Position numbers and translations under genes: made by a program. A stretch of DNA of 64,000 nucleotides from Ichthyophis bannanicus. Lineage: Eukaryota; Chordata; Amphibia; Gymnophiona; Ichthyophiidae. Below are positions 53,881-64,000 of this stretch, piece after piece; the first letter of the stretch is position 1, and each line of letters starts with the position of its first letter. Under the pieces are notes generated by a model. That model made no database searches. It was given only the letters and a program-made list of their open reading frames with translations, and had not been told where the DNA came from. The stretch covers positions 1,674,314,800-1,674,378,799 of the forward strand of contig CM066031.1 in assembly GCA_033557465.1 (NCBI GenBank). Reading direction: 5' to 3'.

Positions 53881-54859
53881 AGGTGGTGCAGACCTGTGCT
53901 CCGGCAAGGAACCAGAGCGCCACACATCCCAGGTCTGATGGAACAGGGTCATAAATTTATGGTCAACAGTGGACACATCTGGCTGTGAAGAGGGACGCTG
54001 GGGAAGTGACGAGCTGAGACAGCAAGGTATGTTCTGGGATGAAGAGCGAAGGAAGAGTTTTGCCAGCGAGTGCTGCAGCTGAGGGGGCAACAGCCAGCAG
54101 CAGGGAGGATGGCATGCTGGAAGAAGGGCCCCCCCCCCGGATCGGCCCCACAAGTGGTGCACAAGCTATCAGTAAGGATCCAGTGTTTCTTCCCATAAGC
54201 AACACAGTGTTGAAGGGAAGAAGGCATTGCTGCAGGCACTGATAAGCAAAACAAAGAGCTGGAGAAGGATTTGTCCAGCTCTATAAGGACGCCGCAAAGA
54301 TTTGCAGTAAGAGGATTTTCCCCCCACAAAATGGCCACCGCAGAGGAAAGAATTTTGGGGGGAGCTGCAGGGATGTGCCTAAAAAGAGCCGCTGGCCGAA
54401 GAGACAGAAAATGGTGAAGCTGGTATGCTGGGCAGTTCATCAACAGCCAGCGGAGAGGGAGTGAGAGATCTGAAGGGAATTGCGGGGGGGGGGGGGGGAA
54501 GAGTTCTGAGCAGGACAGCAGAGCCGCAAGTGGACAGACAGCTGCCGTTCTCTGCTGCTGGAGCCCTGCAAGACCGTCCCTTTTGTTTTGGTCTGTCTTT
54601 TTTTTATTTTAAACTTTCTCCAAAACAGAAACTGGTAAAAGTAGCCCTGAACTGAAGAATAAGGTACAGAAGCTGAAGTGGAAAGCTGCACTGTTCCTCC
54701 TGAACAGGAGCGCCTCTGGAATACCTGGAAAGGAGTGGTGATCCGCAGATCAGGGCACTACAATGTGCCAAAGGAGCCCACTGTAAAGCAAAAAAGTGCT
54801 TCACTAGAATTCTTAGAATCCGTCAGGAGCTAAAGAAGTCCACCATCTGCTGCGACAGA
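53881..54859 (-). other. 5' untranslated region of DIRS copy G
   Basis: It lies between gag and the 5' ITR. A stretch of C (54130-54139) and one of G (54485-54498) are present. No family-like ORF. The ORF on the minus strand at 53949-54443 has CAPLVGPIRGG- and CTTCGADPGGG-type runs, which may be the remains of the CxxC region of gag. Confidence 0.45.
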
Positions 54860-54949
54860 GAAAATACTGAAGCTGACCTCAAGGGGAGGGACACTATATA
54901 CCAAAGGTGATTTTCTCTGTCTCACCATCTGCTGGCAGGGGGACACAAT
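54860..54949 (-). repeat. 5' inverted terminal repeat of DIRS copy G, inner part
   Basis: cctcaaggggagggacacta, tataccaaaggtgattttct and caccatctgctggcaggggg are inverted copies of 38040-38160. The outer 36 bp is displaced to 60891-60926 by copy H. Confidence 0.85.
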
Positions 54950-55115
54950 GGTGAAATTAGGCCTTACCTGCTAATTAGCTTTCCTTGAGGAACTCCAGTC
55001 CAGTCCCGCACCTCAGTGTTGAGCAACTCTTCCAGCAGATGGAGACTGAGCATGTCACAATTTTGATGACATCAGGATACTTAGGCAGCTGGCACCACCC
55101 CCAGTCTTCCAGTAA
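54950..55115 (-). repeat. 3' inverted terminal repeat of DIRS copy H
   Basis: Inverted relative to 60734-60890: shared blocks include ccagtccagtcccgcacctc, gagactgagcatgtcacaat and tttgatgacatcaggatact. The outer 30 bp is specific to this end. Confidence 0.9.
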
Positions 55116-55489
55116 CCTACTGACAAGGCAGACTCACAGGAACAACAAATAAGAAGTTAGTATCTTAAGAAATATAACAAGCCTATCACTAAAAATGTTT
55201 TTTCCTGGAAACTCCACTTCCTCCAGGCAGCCCCCTTCCTGGCCCACTCCAAAAATGTACCCCAATCACCCAAGAGAGACTACCTGGTAATGTAACATCT
55301 TTCCCATCTGCCCCCGGCAGTGGGAACGTACCTAACTAGAAGAACCGACGACGAAACACACAAAACATCCTCAAAAACTGCGTGCTGTATAAGTAAGAAA
55401 CCAACGACACCCTTTGTTCCCGGCCAACTCACCGCAATTGAACTTCTCCCGGCCCGGGATCACTTAAGCAGACAATTACAGAAGGGAGG

Positions 55490-55600
55490 GCTCCGGGACT
55501 GGACTGGAGTTCCTTAAGGAAAGCTAATTAGTAGGTAACGCCTAATTTCACCTTCCTTATGCTCTCTCCAATCCAGTCCCGCACCTTAGGGATCTAACAG
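55490..55600 (-). repeat. Internal complementary region of DIRS copy H
   Basis: It reads ggaaagctaattagtaggta then acgcctaatttcacc (3' terminus reversed), then ttccttatgctctctccaat (5' terminus reversed). A few mismatches to the present termini show independent decay. Confidence 0.85.
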
Positions 55601-55606
55601 AGCCCC

Positions 55607-56807
55607 CTAAACACAGGAGGGACCCAAGAGCCCGTCCTGAATAACCGCTGAACCGAACCTCGCATCATTCCTTGCTTGCACATCCAACCGATAGTGATTT
55701 ACAAAGGTATGCAACGATGACCAGGTGGCCACCCGACAAATGTCTTCCGGCGAAACCGAACTCCACTCCGCCCAAGAGGCCGCCTGCGCTCTAGTGGAGT
55801 GAGCTCGCAAGCCCTGTGGGACCTGCTTGCCCTTCAACAGATATGTCGATACAATCGCTTCCTTAACCCATCTGGAGATTGAAGACTTAGCCGCAGCCTC
55901 CCCCTTACGTGGACCACCAAACAGGATGAACAACCGATCCGATTTCCGAAAGGAAGCTGTCCTTCTCAAATACCGTCTGAGTGTAAGCCGGAGATCGAGT
56001 AGACACTGCGGTGGATGCTGTGAATCCTCCGATAAACCAGGTAAGACTGGCAAAACCACAGGCTGATTCAAATGAAACTGAGATACCACCTTTGGTAGAA
56101 AAGAGGGCACCGTTCGCAACACCACCTTTTCCCTAGAAAAAAATAAGAAAAGGTTCTCTACACGACAACGCCTGAAGTTCCGAAATTCTCCTGGCTGAAG
56201 AAATTGCCACCAAAAATACCGTCTTCAAAGTCAAATCCTTCAGGGTACAAGATGTTAACGGCTCAAAAGGCTCTCTTGACAACACCAAAAGCACCAGGTT
56301 AAGGTCCCAACTCAGAACTAAAGCCCTTCTTGGTGGGCAGATCTGCTTAACAGCTCTCAGAAACCGTACTACCTCCGGCTGCATACCCAAGGACATCCCT
56401 TGAACCTTTCCTCGATAACACGCCAACGCTACTACCTGCACCTTAAGGAAGCCCCAAGCCAAACCTTTATTGAGACCCGCCTGTAAAAAGTCCAACATTT
56501 CCGGAACCAAAGCAGCCAATGGTCTGCAACTGTTCTGAGCACACCAACCTTCAAAAATTCTCCAGACCCGAATGTACGCCAGGGAAGTAGATCTCATTCG
56601 AGCCCTAAGGAGAGTGAAAATTACTTGAGTGGAATAACCTTGCTTCGTTAACCTCGCCCTCTCAAGAGCCATGCCATAAGCGAGAACCAATCCACATGTG
56701 GCATTACGATTGGTCCCTGCACCAACAGGTCCAGCCTGTCGGGAAGTCTCCACGGCTTGGCCGCCATCAGCCATACCAGATCGGCGTACCACGGCCGCCA
56801 AGGCCAA
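55607..56807 (-). pseudogene. DIRS copy H tyrosine recombinase, one frameshift
   Basis: Frame 56807-56133 has the core-binding domain (RARMRSTSLAYIRVWRIFEG; MLDFLQAGLNKGLAWGFLKV; WDLNLVLLVLSREPFEPLTS) and FLVAISSARRISELQALSCR with Arg I. At an A7 run (56137-56143) the frame shifts. Frame 56125-55607 has VVLRTVPSFLPKVVSQFHLN, KSSISRWVKEAIVSTYLLKG, AHSTRAQAASWAEWSSVSPE with an intact HxxR, and LHTFVNHYRLDVQAR with the probable Tyr. Apart from the frameshift, all catalytic residues are intact. Confidence 0.87.
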
Positions 56808-58571
56808 TCCAGGGCAATGATCACGACCATCCCTGGCGAGCCTCCACTCGCTGTATCACGCAGCCTATGAGCGCCAATGGAGGGAAGACCCTGATTCGGC
56901 CATCCCTGTACCAGCACGTCTAGTCCCTCGGACATTCTCTCTCTTCACCGACTGTAAAACCGACTTGCCTTGGCTGATGCGAAGGTCGCCATCAGATCCA
57001 TGACTGGCTCCCCCACCGGTATACGATCTGCTCGAACACCTCCCGGTTCAGCTGCCATTCCCCAGGATCTAACCGCCCGCAATGTTCTCTGTGCTGGCCA
57101 CGTGTGCTGCTGAAATTGCCTACAGGTGAGCTTCCGCCCAAGACATTAGGAGCTCTGCCTCGTTCTCTAATCTGGCACTGCCCGTGCCGCCTTGTCGATT
57201 GATGTACGCTACCGTGGTAGTGTTGTCTGAGAAGACTTGAATCACCCGAGAAACTCCTGTAGGGCTAAGCGCACGGCTCTCATCTCCAGCCGATTGATGG
57301 ACCAAGTCTTTTCCTCTGGAGTCCAACAATCCTGCGCCACTAGTCCCTCGCAATGGGCTCCCCATCCTGAGAGACTTGCATCCGTTGTCAGCGGAAGCCA
57401 GCACGGCAATTCCAATGGGACTCCTACCTTCAGATTCTCCTTGCTCAGCCACCACCTGAGGGCCTTCCGCACTTCCCGCGAACATACCAACCTGCAAGTT
57501 AGCAGCTGATACTGATGAGAACAGCGCCATAACAGAGCTCTCTGCAACGGCCTCATGTGAGCTCGTGCCCAGGGAACCAGATTAATCGCCGCCATCATGG
57601 TCCCAAAGAGCTGAAGATAATGCCATGCAGTCGGTTCTGGCGTACGCAGAAACTGCTGAACCAGCACCTGCAGAGCGACCACCGTTCTTTCAGGCAGGAA
57701 CACCCGAGTGCGAAATGCGCCCTGAGGTACTCGAGATCCTGTGAAGGGGTCAAGTGACTCTTGTCTACACTGATGATCCAGCCTAATTCGCTCAAGAAAA
57801 GGACCACCCACCCCGTTACTTGAGCACTTTCCTCCTCGACTTTGCTTGAATAAGCCAATTGTCCAAGTAGGGATGCACCAATATACCTTCATGCCGCAAG
57901 GCGGCTGCTACCACGACCATCACTTTGGTGAACGTCCTTGGAGCCGTTGCCAGACTGAATGATAAGGCTTGAACCTGAAAGTGACCCATGGGCACCACAA
58001 GCGAAGAAACTGATGATAATCCGGACGAATTGGAATATGCAGGTATGCTTCCATGAGGTCTAGAAAGGTCAAAAACTCCCCTTCTCGCACAGCCATCATC
58101 ACCGAACGAAGAGTCTCCATATGGGATCCGGAAACAGCAGTTTACGTGCTTGAGGTCGAGAATAGGTCAAAAGGATCTTCCTTTTTTGGCACTATGAAAT
58201 AAATAGAGTATCGACCGGTACCTCACTGCTCTGCGGGAACCTGAACCAAACACCCACAGGTGTAACAGGTGCTGCAGCGTTTGCTGCACCCCATACGCCT
58301 TTCCCCACACACGGCAGGGGGAACAAACAAAGCCTGGTGCCAGAGGTTTGGCAAAGTCCAGTGTGTAGCCCTCCCAAATTACTCGTAGAACCCACTGGTC
58401 TGACATAACTCGGACCCAGGCATAGTAAAAATCCCTTAACCAACCTCCCACCGGATCTACCACTGCCTGGGTCCCCCTCACTTCATTGTTGTTTTCTCTG
58501 GGTCGAGGTAGAGGCAAGCGCTCCGTAATAACCTCTGCCTGCCCCCGAAACGTTAACAAACCTGGTTGCAA
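56640..58571 (-). pseudogene. DIRS copy H RT-RNase H, multiple frameshifts
   Basis: 58571-58167 overlaps the end of gag and has MSDQWVLRVIWEGYTLDFAK and YRSILYLFHSAKKG. 58120-57920 has METLRSVMMAVREGEFLTFL then DLMEAYLHIPIRPDYH. 57998-57816 has TFTKVMVVVAAALRHEGILV and HPYLDNWLIQAK: YLDD has become YLDN. 57892-57242 has RVPQGAFRTRVFLPERTVVA, NLVPWARAHMRPLQRALLWR and LTTDASLSGWGAHCEGLVAQ, INRLEMRAVRLALQEFLG. 57530-57120 contains VFSDNTTTVAYINRQGGTGS. 56935-56648 holds the C-terminal domain. Confidence 0.85.
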
Positions 58572-59975
58572 ACCAACCCCTCTGAAAGGGGGAAAACCTT
58601 ACCGATCGAAAACGCCTAAACTCCCGAGCCTGACCCCGGGTTTGGCCCTGAAGACCGAAGTTGCTTTGTTTTATCCTCGGGAAGACGCCCACCTTTGGAC
58701 TCTCTCAAATCCTTCACCAACTTTTCCAGTTCCTCTCCGAACAACTGCCTCCCCTTGAAAGGTAGCTTACACTCAAGCGAGCTTTCGAGGACACATCTGC
58801 CGACCAATTGCGGAGCCAGAGGTAATGGTGAGCCGCTACCATAGAGCCCATACTATTCGAAAGCGCCCTTACCAGATCATAAAAAGCATCTGCAAGATAG
58901 GTCGCTCCCGATTTCAGCCTCGCCGCGTCCTCTGGACTCTGTGCCTCCTGAGACGACTCCGGAAGGCCTTGTGCCCACCTTAAAAATGCTCACGCCACTA
59001 GTGCCCCGCAAGCCGAGGCCTGAAGCGATAGAGCGCTCACATCAAAAGCTTGCTTCAACAGAGCATCCCAGCTTCCTATCTTGGACATCCTTGAGGGCCG
59101 CAGTGCCCTCAACTGGAATAGTGGTTTTCTTAGTCACTGCGGCATCGATCCTTGGAGACCTAAACATGTCCCTTTCCAGCTCTGTCAAGGGATACAAGCG
59201 GGACATAATATGAGACCCCCTGAGCCCAATCTCTGGGAGTTCCCACCCTTCCAGGATCATTTGCTTAATGACCCTATGCAGAGGAAAAACCTTCTGAGGC
59301 CTACGAACCGCCTGAAGTATTGGATATTCCAGCGCCTCCTCCTCGACACCACCCTCCGGAGGCATGTTGAGTGTCTTGAGCGATTCGGAAATGAGCCCGG
59401 CTAGTTCCTCCTTCCGGAAGACTAACAATCCAGGACTCATCCTCCTGAGGGATCCTTCCCTCCTCGAGATCTGCCTGCTCCACACCTAGCTCTTGCTCCC
59501 CCTCTGAGGAAACAGAACCAGTCTCCTCAGCTCACTCACTCTCCAGCCACCTCTCGGCACAAGGTAGCACTGGATCTGGATCCATACCCAGCACATCTAC
59601 CGGAGCCCCTCTCTTCTTTGCCTTATGACCCTTAGATTGACCTTGTTGCTTTAAGCAAAACGCCTTATGAAGCAACAACTCGAACTTGGGAGAAAAATCG
59701 CTTGACACCATTGCTTTGGGCTTTCGCATGAAAGAAGGACCAGGGGAAGCCTCCTGCTGATACTGCTGCAGCTCCAGCGGAGTCAAACTGACATTTCCCT
59801 CTCTCCGAGGCAAGGGGCCCGAAGGTTGAGATGCCGGCTCACTGACTACATTAGCCTCCTTCAGCATATCCTGTTCCACTGAGCGGGTCTCTGCAGCGCA
59901 ACCCTTGCAGACCGCTTCCGCGGACAGCGTGCTTCTGAGCGCTCCACACGCTCCAAACTGAGGCCTAGAAGGCAT
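58483..59975 (-). pseudogene. DIRS copy H gag-like ORF, frameshifts
   Basis: It starts at 59975: MPSRPQFGACGALRST...VCKGC, the CxxC-x12-CxxC region with the first Cys changed. It continues FSPKFELLLHKAFCLKQQGQ then, in another frame, LVFRKEELAGLISESLKTLN, FPLHRVIKQMILEGWELPEI and VTKKTTIPVEGTAALKDVQD (59485-59042). Further on, CKLPFKGRQLFGEELEKLVK (58807-58616) and an Arg/Gly/Phe tail (58692-58483) follow. At least three frameshifts. Confidence 0.83.
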
Positions 59976-60733
59976 CGCTGACAGAATTTATTCCAAAAAG
60001 AAGAGGAAAAAAAAGTTGCTCCCCCCTTTGTTCTTCTCTTTCTTTCTCTTTTTAAAAACTTGTAACGTGAAAAGAACCACAACATTAAACTGCTCCTTTA
60101 AGAACCTAAACCGGCACTTTAAAAACCAAGGAACTCCAATAAAAATGCAATAAAAATGGCATACAAAACTCAATACTTCAAAACTTTTAAAGTTAACCCG
60201 CGGCCACGATCTCCTCTTCCTGCACAAACAAAATGGCGCTGGAAAAGTCTGATGACTGCTACCCGGTCCCCCGCCACGTGGCAAGAGAACTCGGAGCTCT
60301 GGCCTTCACGATCTTCCTACCTTCCAAGAGGAAAAGCCTCCACTGCTGTTCCGACAAGAAAAGCCGCCGCCGATCTTTTTTACAATGGCGGCTGCCTCCC
60401 TGCCCCAACAACTGCTCTGCACCCGGCCCCAGGGGGGGAGGGGGTTTGGAGCAGCATGAGACTTAGACTCACTGGCCGGCAGGTCCTCGGCACTCAGTCA
60501 GGTCTAAGAGGCGTCTGTCCATTCTTTTCTTTCTTTTTTTTTCTGAGTCAGAACGGAAGAGCTCGTCTACCATCAAAACTCCTTTTTTTTTTTTTTTTTT
60601 TTATAAATAAACTTTACAGCAGCCCAACGAGGAAGGAAGGAGCACCAACTAAACAAATTTAAAGGGGACATCAAAAACTAAAACTCTTCCCAATTGTCCC
60701 TTCAGTGAGTCCTACCCCAGGAATCGCCTGCTC
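59976..60733 (-). other. 5' untranslated region of DIRS copy H
   Basis: T-rich runs lie at 60535-60542 and 60582-60602. No ORF resembling a DIRS protein. It leads to the 5' ITR. Confidence 0.5.
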
Positions 60734-60890
60734 CAGCTGCTAGGAGACTGAGCTTACTGACAGGCTGGGGGTGATGCCAGCTGCCTAAGTATCCTGATGT
60801 CATCAAAATTGTGACATGCTCAGTCTCCATGCTGCTGGAAGAGGTGCTCAACCCTGAGGTGCGGGACTGGACTGGAGGGACGATTAGGAA
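60734..60890 (-). repeat. 5' inverted terminal repeat of DIRS copy H, with hairpin
   Basis: Arms cagctgctaggagactgagc (60734-60752 region) and gctcagtctccatgctgctg (60818-60837) pair with one bulge. The outer end is actggagggacgattaggaa. Inverted relative to 54975-55115. Confidence 0.86.
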
Positions 60891-60926
60891 GCACTTGTCT
60901 GAACTGGTCTAGCAGGATGGGTTGAA
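60891..60926 (-). repeat. Outer part of the 5' ITR of DIRS copy G
   Basis: gcacttgtctgaactggtct followed by agcaggatgggttgaa is the reverse of the internal complementary region of G at 38435-38480 and joins onto 54949 when copy H is removed. Confidence 0.8.
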
Positions 60927-61430
60927 GGCATCCATTTCAATATGATTACGAATTTTAATGGAATCACAGGCATCAGCAGCATGGAAATATGAAAACTGCA
61001 TGGCCGCCTGAGACCAATGGAGTTGCGTAGAGTGAGCCAAAGAATACAAATGCTCAGTGTTGTCTGTAGCAGTCATAAATTGATCCCCCATCCTCAAATG
61101 CTCTGATGGCCAGTGCCAACCTGACCACTGTGGTCTGGATCCAGCACCTCCCTAACTCCTCCAGATAGTGGAAATGGAAATGGCTGCAGCAGCTGTTGTG
61201 AGAACTGATCGCCAGCTGACTTGACTGGGATCAGAGCTGCTGCATAGTGCACACACTGTGGTCAGGCCAGAAGTTGAATACGAAAAGAAGGGGCTGCAGA
61301 ATGTGTCTGAGGGTTAGGGTGCAGGAGGCTGCTGGCACTAGGACTAAACGAGGCATCAAGAAAAAACAAAGGAATTGCTGGCTGGGCCTGAGAAGGGAGA
61401 GCTTAGAGGCTCTGGTCAATTGTGATTAAT
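60927..61430. other. Unidentified intron sequence
   Basis: A minus-strand 62-codon frame (61097-60909) runs into the end of copy G and has no recognisable domain. The right part is G-rich (gctggcactaggac...). I cannot assign it. Confidence 0.35.
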
Positions 61431-61898
<468 letters not shown>

Positions 61899-62298
61899 CT
61901 ACAATAAAAGGAAACTGCAGAGAGATCATTCAGACCTCCAGAACTGAAGTGTGCCTGTAGCTTTCTGTTTTGTTACATGGCCAGAGACTTATCAACCCCC
62001 CTCCCCCCCAACTCATAAATAAAACAGGCATGGTGGCACTTAGTATATAACCTTTAGTAAACATAAACCTAAATATCATTTCCTTTAATCACTTAACAAG
62101 TTAGGCACTCACATTTATTTAATTCATAAAAGCATGAGTTCTGCCAATCAAGACAACCACTCAGGACTGAAACAAGGAATATAACTTAAATATAATATTT
62201 AGGTTTCACTGTATTCTATGCTCATATTGGCTAAAGTTCTCTTTGTTCAGCTATTATTCAAATAGACTATTTCATTTGTAATCATGCAACATAATAAA
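61899..62298. other. Intron sequence upstream of the exon at 61783-61898
   Basis: It holds the acceptor (tttattgtag) at the exon edge. Further right it is AT-rich without repeats or ORFs that I recognise. Confidence 0.45.
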
Positions 62299-62480
62299 GA
62301 AGTAATTAGACCTTACCTGCTAATTAGTGTTCCTGAAGGATCTCCAGTCTAGTCCCTTTCTTCTGGGTTGTGCTCCTCTTCTAGCAGCTTGGAGACCGAG
62401 TACATCATTCTTTGATCCCTCAGAATATATCACTGGCACCATATACCAACTTCAGTATCCTGTTAACAAAGCAGACCTAA
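62299..62480 (-). repeat. 3' inverted terminal repeat of DIRS copy J
   Basis: From gaagtaattagaccttacct through gatctccagtctagtccctt to cttggagaccgagtacatca. It has an inverted match to the 5' ITR of copy A (5395-5510) in the tagcagcttggagac region. The partner 5' ITR of J is outside the window. Confidence 0.8.
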
Positions 62481-62599
62481 CGGAGAGACAATTAAGCAAA
62501 CATGACTAACTATAAACTTTTTAACCAAAAAACTCCCCTCCCCCTCCCAGGAAGGGACATCCCCCACCCTTCCTTTGAAGAGGAGGCTTACCTGACACA

Positions 62600-62755
62600 A
62601 GGCCTTGCCCTACCAATTTCTCTGACCTTGTTCTATGTAAAAACCAAACAATGTGTTGTTATGGTATGTTGTTTATATTGTGAACCGCGCTGATGCTGAA
62701 TAGAGCGGTATATAAGAGCCTGTAATAAATAAAATAAATAAATAAATAAATAGTG
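62600..62755 (+). mobile_element. L2-like LINE 3' end
   Basis: tgtgaaccgcgctgatgctg followed by aatagagcggtatataagag and (AAATA)n matches the 3' end of the LINE at 1266 in the opposite orientation. It lies inside the non-coding part of copy J. Confidence 0.85.
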
Positions 62756-62874
62756 ATATCAGTGACCTGTAACTAAGTGCCTCTTCCACTTCGGCACCAA
62801 AACCTGAAGGAAAACCTCTGCCAAACCAACCATCCATCCAACTTCTTCGGACCGGAAAACTTCTCATCATTCCG

Positions 62875-62985
62875 GGTGGCATCAGGGACTAGACTGGAGA
62901 TCCTTCAGGAACACTAATTAGCAGGTAAGGTCTAATTACTTCTTCCTAAGAGTCTCTCCAGTCTAGTCCCTTTCTTCTGGGCTGT
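62875..62985 (-). repeat. Internal complementary region of DIRS copy J
   Basis: gactagactggagatccttc and aggaacactaattagcaggt, aaggtctaattacttc (3' terminus reversed), then ttcctaagagtctctccagt (5' terminus reversed). Confidence 0.85.
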
Positions 62986-63059
62986 AACAGAGCAGTTCAA
63001 GCATGGGAGGGGCCTGCCAAACCGGACCGAAGTACCGCTCTCCCAAAACCAGCATCTGC

Positions 63060-63962
63060 TGCCGCCTGAACATTCAAATCAGTAGTGCTTGGCAAAAGTG
63101 TGCAAGGAGGACCAAGTAGTCGCGCTACAGATCTCCGAAGGATGAACCAAACTATACCCTGCCCAAGTGGCAGCCTGAGCTTGTGTGGAATGAGCCCGGA
63201 AACCCAGCAGAAGCTGTCGCCCTCTCAGGAGATAAGCAGAAGCAATAGCCTCCCTGATCCACCTTGAAATTGAAGCTTTAGCCGCCGCTTCTCCTCTACG
63301 CGGCCCCCCTAAAAGCACAAACAACCTCTCTGACTTACGGAACGCCTTCGTACGCTTCAAGTAACACCTCAATATCCTACGCACATCCAACTTCCGTAAA
63401 CGTGCGTCACTCTCCTCTTGCCCTAACCTGTTAAAGGACGGAAGAAAAACCGATTGATTCACATGGAACGGGGAAACCACCTTGGGCAAGAATGAAGGAA
63501 CCGTCCTCAAAACCACCTATCTTTGAAGAAAACGAGAAAGGGCGGGGAACAGGACAATGCTTGCAACTCAGACACCCGCCTGGCCGAACAAATAGCCACC
63601 AGAAAAACTGTCTTGAGAGTCAAATCTTTTCAAGAGGCAAGATGCACCGGCTCATAAGGATCTCCCGCCAGTGAATCCAAGACCAGGTTAAGATCCCAAG
63701 GTGGGACGGTCACCCTTCTTTGCGGCCTCAAACATCTCACTGCCTTAAGGAAAAGGACCACATCAGAATGTTCCCTTAACAGCTTCCCCAAAACCTTACC
63801 TCTGTAACAGGAAATAGCTGTGAGCTGAACTCGCAAGGAACTGGCTGCCAGACCTTTCTGAAAACCATCCTGCAAAAAGTCCAATACCTCAGGGACGGAA
63901 GCTTTTAACAGCCTCTTCTGCCGCCCCTCACACCAATTCTCAAAAATTCGCCAAACTCTCAC
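63060..63962 (-). pseudogene. DIRS copy J tyrosine recombinase, broken
   Basis: Frame 63962-63630 holds the core-binding domain (MRVWRIFENWCEGRQKRLLK; VLDFLQDGFQKGLAASSLRV; WDLNLVLDSLAGDPYEPVHL). After a break, the Arg I region (FLVAICSARRVSELQALSCS-type) is split by a frameshift near 63520-63630. Frame 63516-63079 has VVLRTVPSFLPKVVSPFHVN, KASISRWIREAIASAYLLRG and AHSTQAQAATWAGYSLVHPS, where the HxxR Arg is Gln as in copy C. It ends HTFAKHY at a stop right after the probable catalytic Tyr. Confidence 0.82.
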
Positions 63963-64000
63963 ATAGAATGCTTGCGCACCTTCAGCAAGGTTGAAATAAC

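Larger units (their letters stand above)
54950..60890 (-). mobile_element. DIRS retrotransposon copy H (group I), full length, nested in the 5' ITR of copy G
   Basis: 3' ITR 54950-55115, internal complementary region 55490-55600, recombinase 55607-56807, RT-RNase H about 56640-58571, gag 58483-59975, 5' UTR 59976-60730, and 5' ITR 60734-60890. It is about 5.9 kb. The termini are ggtgaaattaggccttacct and ...ggacgattaggaa. Coding frames carry more small indels than copy C, so it is older than C. Confidence 0.92.
37986..60926 (-). mobile_element. DIRS retrotransposon copy G (group I), host for copies I and H
   Basis: 3' ITR 37986-38170, internal complementary region 38340-38500, recombinase 38530-39480, RT C-terminal part 39490-40790, copy I (40791-52386), RT N-terminus 52387-52700, gag 52700-53880, 5' UTR, 5' ITR 54860-54949, copy H (54950-60890), and the last 36 bp of the 5' ITR (60891-60926). 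The ITR halves on either side of copy H join to match the 3' ITR, which proves the nesting. The RT core is deleted. Confidence 0.85.
62299..64000 (-). mobile_element. DIRS retrotransposon copy J (group I), 3' part, cut by window end
   Basis: 3' ITR 62299-62480, a LINE tail insertion (about 62600-62755), internal complementary region 62875-62985, and recombinase from about 63060 to 63962. The terminus gaagtaattagaccttacct is repeated reversed in the internal complementary region (aggtctaattacttcttcct). RT, gag and 5' ITR lie beyond the window. The ITR is closest to that of copy A. Confidence 0.88.

Noticed and set aside
53949..54443. 164-codon minus-strand ORF as a host gene
   Set aside because: It lies between gag and ITR of copy G, has no domain and is probably decayed 5' region.
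60909..61097. 62-codon minus-strand frame as a further PABPC1 exon
   Set aside because: No RRM similarity, and it runs into the terminal repeat of copy G.

Overview
This is vertebrate genomic DNA, about 64 kb from inside one protein-coding gene on the minus strand. Three small exons at 61783-61898, 37628-37767 and 15830-15924 encode consecutive parts of the RRM2-RRM3 region of a cytoplasmic poly(A)-binding protein, best matched to PABPC1. Their splice sites and codon phases agree (phase 2, then 1, then 0). The two complete introns are about 24.0 kb and 21.7 kb, far larger than in compact genomes. The swelling is almost entirely retrotransposons, above all DIRS-type tyrosine-recombinase elements. 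The mix of abundant DIRS, CR1, L2-like and L1/Tx1 elements suggests an amphibian with a large genome. A caecilian is my best guess, but that is inference.

Layout, left to right. 1-5546: 5' part of a minus-strand DIRS copy (A), split by an L2-like LINE. 6059-6780: CR1 3' end. 7073-15132: plus-strand DIRS copy (B), interrupted by an L2-like LINE, an unidentified 1.7 kb segment with a 340-codon ORF, and a tRNA-derived SINE. 15830-15924: exon. 16799-17441 and 28349-29640: a plus-strand L1/Tx1-like LINE cut by DIRS copy C (17442-28348), which itself carries DIRS copy D (22923-28155). 29641 to about 36450: a mosaic DIRS block (E). 36914-37300: CR1. 37628-37767: exon. 37986-60926: DIRS copy G, which contains copy I (40791-52386), which contains copy F (42784-48790), which contains a hAT MITE. 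G also contains copy H (54950-60890) and a short Penelope-like or retrozyme-like insertion with a hammerhead-ribozyme-like core. 61783-61898: exon. 62299-64000: 3' part of DIRS copy J, cut by the window edge.

The DIRS copies form two groups. Group I (A, C, G, H, J and the inner part of E) has ITRs carrying a conserved hairpin. Group II (B, D, F, I and the outer parts of E) has ITRs carrying a GGTACC-centred palindrome. Both encode a Gag-like protein with an N-terminal CxxC-x12-CxxC motif, RT-RNase H with YLDD, and a tyrosine recombinase read from a frame overlapping the RT ORF. Most copies have inverted terminal repeats and an internal complementary region that joins copies of both termini. 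No copy is fully intact. C is the best preserved, with three nonsense codons and one homopolymer frameshift, although its recombinase has lost catalytic residues. I saw no bacterial genes, CRISPR arrays or rRNA genes.
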